Position numbers and translations under genes: made by a program. The notes under the pieces were generated by a model, which did not search any database, was not told where the DNA came from, and saw only the letters and a list, made by a program, of their open reading frames with translations. A stretch of DNA of 47,029 nt, taken from Pseudomonadota bacterium. GTDB lineage: Bacteria > Pseudomonadota > Alphaproteobacteria > Micropepsales > Micropepsaceae. Location of the stretch: contig JACQDN010000063.1 of NCBI GenBank assembly GCA_016201105.1, positions 1 to 47,029 of the forward strand. The letters are read 5' to 3'. Shown here one piece after another: positions 17,669 to 25,297 of this stretch. Position 1 is the first letter of the stretch. Each line of letters begins with the position of its first letter.

Positions 17669-18490
17669 TCAGTAAGCGCATAGTCCGACACAGTCTCTTC
17701 GAGTCATTGCCAACCGAATGCGCCGCAGTTTGTCGCGCGCGTCCTTGGTAAATACATTTATCGCCAAGGTTTCATCAATTGTTGCGACAACAGACTGTCT
17801 TTCCGGAAGACCCATGCTCGACGCATATGCTTCCAAGTGCTGTAGCATGGCATCGAGCACGAGTTTTCGGTTTGCCGCTTTTGTCGGTTCAGATTGCATA
17901 ATGACGCCGCCTGAATACGTCTGCGCCATACCGTGTCTAGTTTGAGCGATGCCTTCCCGGCGAATTTCGGTGCGCTCAGAAACCGGGAGATTCTCCCAGA
18001 AAGACACAACAGCCGGTGCCATCATTCCGCCACAAGCGATACTAAATCTCGTCGCCAGCGCGATTTCATCCTGAAAGCGAATAGAGTTTCGAGAAACCTG
18101 CTCCGCCTGAGCTTGTGTCGAAATTGCCGCGCCCTGGTAACCGGCTTGGTAAAATACATATAATTTCAGCGTCTCCACAGGACTGCTACAGACTGCGATC
18201 AGGTCGGTCATGTCATTTTTGTTGAGCCCAAGCAGAATTCGTTCGTCAAAGGCGGTTCTAATCTCTTGCGCAAACAACGGATCATTCAGTGTGGGAGGCG
18301 CTTTGCTAGAGGAAACGGATTCAGCAATTGCAGCTCTCAAAAATACATTTGCATTCTGGAATTGCTCGACTGTCGGTCCGACGCCTTCCGGACGATTTGT
18401 TTCGGAGTTTCCGAGTTCTGAGGGCGCTGCAACGCTCGCAACGACTCCAAAGAGAAGTGCGGCAGCAACAGCCAAAGACAAGTACCGCAT
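17669..18490 (-). CDS. Exported protein of unknown function
   Basis: A 273-residue protein with a clear signal peptide (MRYLSLAVAAALLFGVVASVAA). The remainder is mixed helical, with a cysteine in LIAVCSSPVETL, one in FSIACGGMM and a terminal pair DCVGLC. No known domain was recognised. The base composition is less GC-rich than the flanking enzymes, and the gene stands alone between an acetyltransferase and the VWA gene, which suggests acquisition. No function is proposed. Confidence 0.65.
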   Translation of the reverse strand: MRYLSLAVAAALLFGVVASVAAPSELGNSETNRPEGVGPTVEQFQNANVFLRAAIAESVSSSKAPPTLNDPLFAQEIRTAFDERILLGLNKNDMTDLIAVCSSPVETLKLYVFYQAGYQGAAISTQAQAEQVSRNSIRFQDEIALATRFSIACGGMMAPAVVSFWENLPVSERTEIRREGIAQTRHGMAQTYSGGVIMQSEPTKAANRKLVLDAMLQHLEAYASSMGLPERQSVVATIDETLAINVFTKDARDKLRRIRLAMTRRDCVGLCAY

Positions 18491-18545
18491 TGCTGGCCTT
18501 TCCTAAGCCCGAGATGCTTAAACTCTACGTCGCCTAGGCAACGTC

Positions 18546-19721
18546 CTACCTGTTCAATTCCCGCATCGCCTTGTCGAGGCCGCCGAGCGTCAGGGGAAAC
18601 ATGCGATCGCCCATGATCTGCTGAATGAGCGCGATCGACGGGGTGTATTCCCAGTGCTTCTCCGCCACGGGATTGAGCCAGACCGCATGCTCATAGATCT
18701 GCGTCACGCGGTCGAGCCAGAGCGCTCCCGCTTCTTCGTTCCAGTGCTCGACGCTGCCGCCGGGATAGGTGACTTCGTAAGGCGACATGGTGGCGTCGCC
18801 CACGAAGATCACTTTGTAGTCGTGCGGGAATTTGTGCAGCACGTCCCAAGTGTTGGACTTCTCGTTGTGGCGGCGGCGATTGTCCTTCCACACGCTCTCA
18901 TAGAGGCAGTTGTGGAAGTAGAAGAATTCCATGTGCTTGAATTCGGTCTTGGCCGCGCTGAAAAGTTCTTCGCAGAGCTTGATGTAGGCATCCATCGAGC
19001 CGCCGATATCGAAGAAGATCAGAACCTTCACCGTGTTGTGGCGCTCGGGAATCAGCCGCAGGTCGAGATAGCCTTTGCTGGCGGTATCCTTGATGGTGCC
19101 GGGCAGATCGAGCTCGACTTCGGCGCCTTCGCGCGCCCATTTGCGCAAGCGGCGCAGCGCTATCTTGATGTTGCGCGTCCCTAGCTCGACCGAGTCGTCC
19201 AGGTTCTTGTATTCGCGCTTGTCCCACACTTTCACGGCCTTGCCGTGACGACCCTTGTCCTGGCCGATGCGCACGCCTTCGGGATTGTAGCCGTTCGCCC
19301 CGAAAGGAGAGGTGCCCCCGGTGCCGATCATCTTTGAGCCGCCTTCGTGGCGTTTCTTCTGTTCTTCGAGACGCTGCTTCAAGGTTTCCATGAGCTTGTC
19401 CCAGCCGCCCAGGGACTCGATCATCTTCTTTTCTTCTTCGGTGAGGAATTTCTCGGTCAGCGCGCGCAGCCACTCCTCGGGGATCTGCGACAGCATCGAG
19501 GCATCGATGCCTTCCAGCCCCTTGAAGACGTGGCCGAACACCTGATCGAACTTGTCGAGGTTGCGCTCGTCCTTCACCAGCGCGGTGCGCGAGAGGTAGT
19601 AGAACTGGTCGATCTTCATATCGATGACGTTCTTGTCCAGCGCATCCATCAGCGCCAGATACTCCTTCAGCGTCACCGGAACGCGCGCGGCGCGAAGCTC
19701 ATCGAAGAAATTGAAGAACAT
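18546..19721 (-). CDS. CoxE-like VWA domain protein
   Basis: A 391-residue cytoplasmic protein. The N-terminal 120 residues are helical and charged (FFDELRAARVPVTLKEYL is typical). The C-terminal half is a von Willebrand A domain with a MIDAS-like motif FFDIGGSMD (Asp238, Ser242; DxGxS instead of the usual DxSxS) and a later FVGDATMSPYE segment. Members of this family work with MoxR-type AAA+ ATPases as metal-dependent chaperones. The matching MoxR gene lies 4.6 kb away (24341-25198, same strand) rather than next door; the caspase/M15/GxxExxY genes lie in between. Confidence 0.92.
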   Translation of the reverse strand: MFFNFFDELRAARVPVTLKEYLALMDALDKNVIDMKIDQFYYLSRTALVKDERNLDKFDQVFGHVFKGLEGIDASMLSQIPEEWLRALTEKFLTEEEKKMIESLGGWDKLMETLKQRLEEQKKRHEGGSKMIGTGGTSPFGANGYNPEGVRIGQDKGRHGKAVKVWDKREYKNLDDSVELGTRNIKIALRRLRKWAREGAEVELDLPGTIKDTASKGYLDLRLIPERHNTVKVLIFFDIGGSMDAYIKLCEELFSAAKTEFKHMEFFYFHNCLYESVWKDNRRRHNEKSNTWDVLHKFPHDYKVIFVGDATMSPYEVTYPGGSVEHWNEEAGALWLDRVTQIYEHAVWLNPVAEKHWEYTPSIALIQQIMGDRMFPLTLGGLDKAMRELNR

Positions 19722-19876
19722 GGGGGGTCTCGTTCAATAGCGGTCCGAAGAGCTTACAGGGCCAATTTCCTTGCCGCCAGTAGGCGAAAGATAGGTCAGT
19801 CAGCTTCCGCGGCGACACAGCGATACAATTCAGCGCCTTTCCGGCAAACTTTCGCGACAATCGCAAAGATAAGGTC

Positions 19877-20317
19877 TCGCGCGGAGACGCGGAGGCGCGG
19901 AGTTGGCCAGCGCAGGGTTGGACGCGATTACCGGCCAGATCGTCGACGCAGCATTCAAGCTGCATGTCGGGCTAGGTCCGGGTCTGCTTGAGTCCGTTTA
20001 CGAGGCCGTTCTGGCGCGCGAACTCGCGCGCCGGGGACTAACCGTTGCCCGACAGGTTCCCATCTCATTCGACTATGACGGGATGCACTTTCACGAACTG
20101 GTGCGAGTCGATCTTCTGGTGGAGCAAACCGTCATCATTGAAGTGAAGTCAGTGGAGGCACACCACCCTGTTCACGCCAAGCAACTGCTGACGTATCTGA
20201 GGTTGGCCGACCTGCCGGTCGGCCTTCTTATCAATTTCGGTATGCCGACGCTCAAGGCCGGGCTCCGCCGGTTGGTCAACAGGTTTGATCCCTCCGCGTC
20301 TCCGCGTCTCCGCGCGA
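19877..20317. mobile_element. GxxExxY gene enclosed by 26-bp inverted repeats
   Basis: The segment 19877-19902 and the reverse complement of 20292-20317 match at 25 of 26 positions. Both are built from CGCGGAGA-type units. The 441-bp interval holds a single gene, and the repeats intrude into both of its ends. The same arms occur as gene-less elements at 16832-16983 and, diverged, at 43954-44127. Mobility is inferred from the architecture; no target duplication is evident at the borders. Confidence 0.55.
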
Positions 20318-20325
20318 ACCATTAA
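19903..20325 (+). CDS. GxxExxY protein (PD-(D/E)XK nuclease-like fold)
   Basis: A 140-residue protein with the family signature GLLESVYEAVLARELARRG (G-x-x-E-x-x-Y at about residues 28-34). It also has a nuclease-like core: an Asp in VRVDLLVE followed by IIEVKSVE (E-x-K). The family is placed in the PD-(D/E)XK superfamily; its activity is undefined. No ATG is available. TTG 19903 is the best start because GGAGG, part of the left inverted repeat, lies 7 nt upstream; the frame is closed by TAA at 19870. The last residues (SASPRLRANH) are encoded by the right repeat. It is the only plus-strand gene among minus-strand neighbours. Confidence 0.82.
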   Translation: MASAGLDAITGQIVDAAFKLHVGLGPGLLESVYEAVLARELARRGLTVARQVPISFDYDGMHFHELVRVDLLVEQTVIIEVKSVEAHHPVHAKQLLTYLRLADLPVGLLINFGMPTLKAGLRRLVNRFDPSASPRLRANH

Positions 20326-20354
20326 ATGGCGAAGCCAAGAACGGCGGAGAAGAA

Positions 20355-21128
20355 CTAGCGAGTGGTGTTCAACAGCTCCGGCCGGTACTCGAAGTGCATG
20401 GTGTCGTAGTGATACCAGCGCCCGCCCCAGATGAAGCCGTGGCGTTCGAAGATGTCGACGATCTCTTTGGGCATGCGGTTGCGATAGGGAACGATCTTTG
20501 CCGCTTTTCCCGCCTCCCACAGCCAGTAGTCGGAGACTTTGAGATTGAGATCAATCGCGGCGCCGTAAGCGTGCATCGAAGGCTGGCCCGCATCGGCGAC
20601 GCCGCGGCAGGAATAGGTGCCGGCGCTGGGATAGGCCGCGCGGGCGAGAGAAGGCGGTAGCACATCGATTTCGGCGGAGACTTCGCGCAACCGATCGGCG
20701 GCACCGTTCACGGCGGTAAAGCGCAACGTCTGGCTCCGGTGCCTCGGCAACCAGACCACGGAGGTGAGATGTTTCTCCACTTCGCCTTTGCGGCAATCGC
20801 CGTACATGTGGTTGAAGAACGCCGCATTGCGGAAACGGCCGGGATCGAAATTGAACCCGGGCGGCGCGATCGGCGCGCCCTGGGGATAGGCGAGGCGCAA
20901 CTGATCGAGAATTGTGGCGTGGGACAGCAGCGCGGCGAACGGCTTATCCGGATCGACAGGTCCCGCATCCATGCGCGCACCGTCACGGAAGACGATTGTA
21001 TTGCCGTCGCGGCTCGCCAGCGTTTGCGGATAGGCGGCGACAAGAATGTCCAGCGCATCGCGCGTTTGCGCCGCCGCGGGCGACGCGAACAGCAGCAGGG
21101 CAAAAACCCTAGTAGGAAGTTTTTGCAG
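20355..21128 (-). CDS. Exported M15-type peptidase (VanY/LAS family), apparent CTG start
   Basis: A 257-residue protein if begun at CTG 21128. The zinc-site motifs of LAS D-Ala-D-Ala peptidases are present: HAYGAAIDLN (His186, Asp193) and YDTMHFEYRPEL (His245). These point to a peptidoglycan carboxypeptidase or endopeptidase. An ATG at 20972 would lose 52 residues including a good signal peptide (LPTRVFALLLFASPAAA, cleavage before Q). Upstream the frame is closed by TGA and has no ATG, GTG or TTG, while GGAG lies 7 nt before the CTG. The first 20 bp overlap the end of the caspase gene, so translation is likely coupled. Confidence 0.8.
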   Translation of the reverse strand: MQKLPTRVFALLLFASPAAAQTRDALDILVAAYPQTLASRDGNTIVFRDGARMDAGPVDPDKPFAALLSHATILDQLRLAYPQGAPIAPPGFNFDPGRFRNAAFFNHMYGDCRKGEVEKHLTSVVWLPRHRSQTLRFTAVNGAADRLREVSAEIDVLPPSLARAAYPSAGTYSCRGVADAGQPSMHAYGAAIDLNLKVSDYWLWEAGKAAKIVPYRNRMPKEIVDIFERHGFIWGGRWYHYDTMHFEYRPELLNTTR

Positions 21129-22518
21129 GGCCGTTCTCCATGCTCTGAATCAGATCCACATTTGCCCGCTCGATGGGATTGAGCCCCGGATTCCAGGTGT
21201 AGGGCTGATACCAGGAGAATTTCTCGAACCGCGCCTTCAGGTCCGCCGATTGGAAGTAGCGCCCGCGCCGCGCATAGATCTCGTTGCGGGCGATGCGCAG
21301 ATCGGAGGGCGAGAGGTTGACGAGGTCCGCGCGCGTAAGCCTGTGCGCGTCGGAATCGGGAATCAGAAAATCGGACGGCGCGCGCGCGACGGTGACTTCG
21401 GCCTTGGTGTTGGTCTTCTCGGCCTCGCGGATCAGCACGACGTTGGCTTCTTCCAATTGCGACAGCGTCACTTCCGCCGAGACCGGGTGATACCAGGAGA
21501 ACTTGGCGAAATAGGCCCTGAGATCGTCGCTGACAAAGATGCGGCCGTGGCGCGCAAAGATTTCGTTGCGGGCGATGCGCAATTCCGCGGGATTGAATTT
21601 GGCGAGCTCGGCGAGCGTCAGCGCGCGGCGACCGGAATCGGCGATGATGAAACCGCTCTTCGGCGCTTCCTGCGGCAACTCCGGCAGGATGTCGGCGATC
21701 TTTCCAGCCGCGGCGCGCGAAAAATAGAATTCGCGGCTCATGGAGCTTGCTTCCCATGGCACCTGCTCGACATGGGCGCGGCTTGCATAGGCGATCACGG
21801 CGGCGCGCACTTGGCGCGTCAGCACGCCCACTTCCACGCTTTGGGCGGCCCTCAAAACCTTAAGGAATTCATGGGTGTAGAAGCTATACCCCACGCTTTT
21901 TCCGAGATCGAGGGAAACCTCTCCGGGGGCCGAGGCGTAGGAGATCAGCGTGTTGACGCCGAGCTTGCGCTGCTCGGCGAGACCGGCGGTGGCGATCACC
22001 GCGCCCATGTTCATCTTGTCGCCGGCGACGAAGGGATCGCTGCGGCAGGCATCCAGAATGATGAATTTGAATTTGGCTTTCGCCGAATCCAGTTTTTCAA
22101 TCACCGAGCTGACGGTGGTGAAATCCGCCTTGAACGCGTTCACCGAATCGAACGAGCCGTCCACCGGCACGAAATAGTTTTCGCCGTTCAGCTGAAAGCC
22201 GTGGCCGGAATAAAACACAACGGCCGCATCGGCGCCTTTCGCCTGATTGACGAATTCGACGAGACCGCGCTGGAAGGTCGCCACGTCGGGATCGTTCAGG
22301 CGGAAAACTTGAAAGCCGAAGCCTTGCAGCGTCGAGGCCATGGCGTCAGAATCTTTGACGGGGCTGGGAAGAGCGGAGAGCGGCGCGCTGTAATGCGACA
22401 CGCCGACGACCAGCGCGACGAATTTCGCAGCCGAAGCCGGTAGTGGTGCGAGACACAGTGCGAGGACAAGTATCGCACCAACTCTTCGCGCAATGTTCGA
22501 TGTTGAGCAACGCTGCAT
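21109..22518 (-). CDS. Exported caspase-like (C14) protease with two YARHG domains
   Basis: A 469-residue protein. It has a signal peptide (to about residue 31, ASA), then a caspase/metacaspase-type p20 domain with catalytic His106 in FYSGHGFQ and Cys158 in ILDACRSDPF. Two C-terminal YARHG domains follow (about 297-365 with ARNEIFARHG, about 390-462 with ARNEIYARRG), each ending in an FSWY-P segment. YARHG domains are extracytoplasmic, so the protease should act in the periplasm or at the cell surface. ATG 22518 follows a GGGG run; ATG 22530 and TTG 22551 are alternatives. It is clustered with an M15 peptidase (overlapping) and an exported protein upstream (36-bp gap). Confidence 0.9.
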   Translation of the reverse strand: MQRCSTSNIARRVGAILVLALCLAPLPASAAKFVALVVGVSHYSAPLSALPSPVKDSDAMASTLQGFGFQVFRLNDPDVATFQRGLVEFVNQAKGADAAVVFYSGHGFQLNGENYFVPVDGSFDSVNAFKADFTTVSSVIEKLDSAKAKFKFIILDACRSDPFVAGDKMNMGAVIATAGLAEQRKLGVNTLISYASAPGEVSLDLGKSVGYSFYTHEFLKVLRAAQSVEVGVLTRQVRAAVIAYASRAHVEQVPWEASSMSREFYFSRAAAGKIADILPELPQEAPKSGFIIADSGRRALTLAELAKFNPAELRIARNEIFARHGRIFVSDDLRAYFAKFSWYHPVSAEVTLSQLEEANVVLIREAEKTNTKAEVTVARAPSDFLIPDSDAHRLTRADLVNLSPSDLRIARNEIYARRGRYFQSADLKARFEKFSWYQPYTWNPGLNPIERANVDLIQSMENGPAKTSY

Positions 22519-22554
22519 GCCTGTCCCCATCACTTCGGCACTATAGCGCAAAGC

Positions 22555-23157
22555 TTAAGGGGTTTTCGCCGGCTCGGCGCCGATTTCCGCGAGCGCATCT
22601 TTGTAGACCGCGTCCAGGAACGCCTTCTGAAAGGAATTATCGCGCGGATCGGCATATTCGATGGTGGCTTCGACCGCCCAGTTCTTTATCGCGGCGCCCG
22701 CAAACATCACACGATAGTGCAGCGATTCCAGTTCTGAGGTCTCGTAGGTGCGCGTGTAGACGGCGAGCGGCTGCGACGCGGCGCCGATTTTGACGGTGGC
22801 TTCGGCGATGCGCTTGCCGCCGGTGCCTTCCTGTTCGACGAAGTCCGGCACCAGCGAGGTCTTGGCGTCATAGGGCCCGTTGAGCGGGCGCAAGACGACA
22901 GTGCCGTAGACACCGTCGAGCCCCGAATAGGCACAATAGACCGAACCGGTCTCCAGATCGCTCATGCCCACGGCGTCACGCTCGAAGCGGCCATAAAGAT
23001 GCGGGCAGACAAATCCCGACGTCACATGCACTTTCGCGCCGTCACCCCGATCCTTGAACGCATCGGCGGCGTCTTGCGCGAGCGCACTTGTGCTCCAGAC
23101 AGACAAAGCCGCGATAGAGGCCACGCAGCCCAGAGATTTCGTTTTCAAAAGAGTCAT
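22555..23157 (-). CDS. Exported protein of unknown function
   Basis: A 200-residue protein. ATG 23157 gives a signal peptide with cleavage after ALA near residue 28. The mature part begins QDAADAFKDRGDG and is mostly beta/alpha mixed, with a Cys pair (FVCPHLYG and VYCAYSG) that could form a disulfide. A longer frame to 23217 overlaps the upstream gene and was not used. It lies directly between the two-helix membrane protein (4-bp gap) and the caspase-like gene (36-bp gap) and is probably in the same operon. No domain was recognised. Confidence 0.7.
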   Translation of the reverse strand: MTLLKTKSLGCVASIAALSVWSTSALAQDAADAFKDRGDGAKVHVTSGFVCPHLYGRFERDAVGMSDLETGSVYCAYSGLDGVYGTVVLRPLNGPYDAKTSLVPDFVEQEGTGGKRIAEATVKIGAASQPLAVYTRTYETSELESLHYRVMFAGAAIKNWAVEATIEYADPRDNSFQKAFLDAVYKDALAEIGAEPAKTP

Positions 23158-23161
23158 CCCG

Positions 23162-23689
23162 CTAGCGATGATAAAGAACCGTGCCGTCGTCGATCGAGAC
23201 TTGAAAGACTTTAGCACACTGTTTGTTCTGGAAGTCCGAGCATATCATATCGACCGTAATGTCATACTTCGTCACCGACGTTTCGGCGCCGCATGTGTAT
23301 CTATCGGGAACAGCCGTACGCCGCCCCGGAGAACCCGTCAGCTTGGCGTAGCTGGGAATGATGCCGGTTGCCGTCACATCGGCAAAAGCCAGCACGCACA
23401 CTCGGTCTTCGCGCGTGCCGAGCCCGGCGGACGACGCGGCAGGTGCGCTCGGCTCGGCCTGAACTGGCTTTCTTTCAGCGCCCGCCATGACCACTTGGCT
23501 CTTTGAGGCGATCCACTCGCCAAACTGAGCCGACACTAAAATGGACGCGGCCAGGGCGATGACAGCCGCGACGGCGACGCGTCGCGGGCTTTTGCGAAAT
23601 CGGGCGCTGTACAACGGTGCGATGGAAAGGAAAAACGCAGCGGCCGGCGCGTAGACCGACAGATATGCCAGCTGGGAATTCAGCCACAC
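23162..23689 (-). CDS. Small membrane protein with periplasmic C-terminal part, unknown function
   Basis: A 175-residue protein from GTG 23689 (AAGGG about 8-9 nt upstream); a TTG at 23746 would add 19 residues. Two membrane helices lie near residues 5-27 and 38-56. After that comes an Ala/Pro-rich linker and a C-terminal domain with four cysteines (DRVCVLAF, RYTCGAE, DMICSDF, NKQCAKVF), suggesting two disulfides outside the cytoplasm. It is the first complete gene of the caspase block on this strand. No known family was recognised. Confidence 0.6.
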   Translation of the reverse strand: MWLNSQLAYLSVYAPAAAFFLSIAPLYSARFRKSPRRVAVAAVIALAASILVSAQFGEWIASKSQVVMAGAERKPVQAEPSAPAASSAGLGTREDRVCVLAFADVTATGIIPSYAKLTGSPGRRTAVPDRYTCGAETSVTKYDITVDMICSDFQNKQCAKVFQVSIDDGTVLYHR

Positions 23690-23848
23690 CGCACACGCCC
23701 TTGGACAGCCTTCACCGGAGGCATTGTCCCTCAGGGCGTGCGGCAATTCAATCGGACGCTAGTTTCGGTAGGGTACAGTTTGACGTTCGGGAATAGCCCC
23801 GTTTCGCAACGAGCGCGCAAGAATTCTTAGTCCACAACGTCAGATGGA

Positions 23849-24085
23849 TTTTTTCCACCTAGCATTCGCAGCTTTTTTTGCAATGGCCTTTCGGCGGGTT
23901 GGGGGTCAGAACCGCAGCGCGCGCACGGCCACCTTTAAGCCCACCCTTCCGTGCGAATTCGTGTGCCTCAGTGACTTGAGATTTGGGGGCCGCTTGCTGG
24001 TCCTTGACTTGACCCGTCAGGATATCCCCACCAGCTTGCCTAGCTGGACGGGATCGCGGGGGCGTTTGAGGCGCTTGGCTGTCAT
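23849..24085 (-). pseudogene. Broken gene for a short lysine/arginine-rich H1-like protein
   Basis: Starting at ATG 24085 the frame reads MTAKRLKRPRDPVQLGKLVG and stops after about 20 codons at TGA. In the next frame it continues as DILTGQVKD and later FARKGGLKGGRARAAVLTP, and in a third frame as RRKAIAKKAANARWKK. Joined, these give the familiar small alphaproteobacterial protein 'KRPRDPxQLAK...ATGEV...GRKGGLKGGxARA...LTPExRxxIAxKAAxxRW'. At least two single-base shifts are needed, one in the GTGGGGAT stretch and one in AACCCGCCG. The ATG overlaps the stop of the small upstream gene (ATGA). Confidence 0.75.
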
Positions 24086-24264
24086 GGGGATTTGGCGTCC
24101 TGCGCTTCTGAAGCGATTAGCCTGGCTCGTTCGGCATCAGCTTCTGACTCAGTCCGGAAGATATGGCTGGCCGATGGTTTCTGCTGACCAGGCACGTCTA
24201 TTATTACAGCCCATCCGATGATGTCGCGGCCCAATCGAACACTAGCGACGCTGTAGGTATTCAC
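24082..24264 (-). CDS. Small hypothetical protein
   Basis: A 60-residue frame from GTG 24264. The segment GRDIIGWAVIIDVPGQQ followed by FRTESEADAERARLIASEA resembles the many short bacterial proteins with one beta-hairpin and one acidic helix. Its stop overlaps the ATG of the broken H1-like gene (ATGA), which argues that it was a real translated gene. No good ribosome binding site precedes the GTG, and the frame upstream is closed by TGA at about 24307-24309. With its partner broken, it may itself be a relic. Confidence 0.45.
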   Translation of the reverse strand: MNTYSVASVRLGRDIIGWAVIIDVPGQQKPSASHIFRTESEADAERARLIASEAQDAKSP

Positions 24265-24340
24265 ACCGGCAATATGGCATGGCCTAGCGGGGCGCTCAAA
24301 GCCCGGTCAATCGGGCTGGATTTCAAATTGTACCACTACC

Positions 24341-25198
24341 CTAGTTTCTGCTTTCCCGTCGCGCCAAGAACGCCAGGCGCTCGAACAGGTGCACGTCCTG
24401 TTCGTTCTTGAGCAGCGCGCCGTGCAGCGGCGGAATGAGCTTGGTGGGATCGCGCTCTTTGAGGGCTTCCGGCGGGATGTCTTCGTTGAGCAGAAGCTTG
24501 AGCCAATCCAGGAGCTCGGACGTCGACGGTTTCTTCTTCAGGCCCGGCACATCGCGGATCTGGTAGAAAACGTTGAGCGCTTCGGACACCAGCTTCTGTT
24601 TGATGTTGGGATAGTGCACGTCGATGATCTTCTGCATCGTGTCGCGCTCGGGAAACTTAATGTAGTGAAAGAAGCAGCGGCGCAAAAACGCGTCGGGCAG
24701 CTCCTTCTCGTTGTTGGACGTGATCATCACGATCGGGCGGATCTTCGCCTTGATCGTTTCACTCGTCTCGTAGACGAAGAATTCCATGCGATCGAGTTCG
24801 AGCAGCAGGTCGTTGGGGAATTCGATGTCGGCCTTGTCGATTTCGTCGATCAGCAGCACCGGGCGCGCCTTCGTCATTTCGAAGGCTTCCCAGAGCTTGC
24901 CCTTCTTGATGTAGTTCTTGACGTCCTTCACGCGCACATCGCCGAGCTGGGAATCGCGCAGGCGCGTCACCGCGTCGTATTCATAAAGCCCCTGCTGGGC
25001 TTTGGTGGTGGACTTCACGTGCCAGGTGATGAGCGGTGCCTGCAGCGCATCGGCGACCTGAAACGCAAGTTCGGTCTTGCCGGTGCCCGGCTCGCCTTTG
25101 ATGAGAAGCGGCCGCTCCAGCGCGATCGCCGCGTTTACCGCGATGCGAAGATCCTCCGTCGCGACATATTTATCCGTGCCTTCAAAACGCTGGCTCAT
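24341..25198 (-). CDS. MoxR family AAA+ ATPase
   Basis: A 285-residue AAA+ protein. Walker A is GEPGTGKT (35-42), Walker B VLLIDEID (114-121), and sensor-1 is IVMITSNNEKELPDAFLRRCFF, which includes the Arg finger. The arrangement is that of the MoxR/CoxD group, which works with VWA proteins to insert metals or mature protein complexes. The cognate CoxE-like VWA gene is at 18546-19721. ATG 25198 follows GAGAGA. The open frame continues upstream to 25897, but that part lies antisense to the Rieske gene and has no homologous character. Confidence 0.94.
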   Translation of the reverse strand: MSQRFEGTDKYVATEDLRIAVNAAIALERPLLIKGEPGTGKTELAFQVADALQAPLITWHVKSTTKAQQGLYEYDAVTRLRDSQLGDVRVKDVKNYIKKGKLWEAFEMTKARPVLLIDEIDKADIEFPNDLLLELDRMEFFVYETSETIKAKIRPIVMITSNNEKELPDAFLRRCFFHYIKFPERDTMQKIIDVHYPNIKQKLVSEALNVFYQIRDVPGLKKKPSTSELLDWLKLLLNEDIPPEALKERDPTKLIPPLHGALLKNEQDVHLFERLAFLARRESRN

Positions 25199-25297
25199 TG
25201 GTCTCTCTCGTCGATGGGAATAGCAGTTGGATAGCGGTTTTGGCACGGTAGGGGCGGGACTTCGCAAGTGCAAGGTCCAGCTGCTATTCTCGCGCCC

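Noticed and set aside
19862..20330. CRISPR-like repeat pattern from the CGCGGAGA units
   Set aside because: The units are a few tandem 8-9-bp repeats inside inverted arms. There are no spacers of regular size and no cas genes.
21046..22443. 465-codon plus-strand frame opposite the caspase-like gene
   Set aside because: The composition is arginine- and aspartate-heavy without motifs. The opposite strand encodes a protein with catalytic residues and two YARHG domains.
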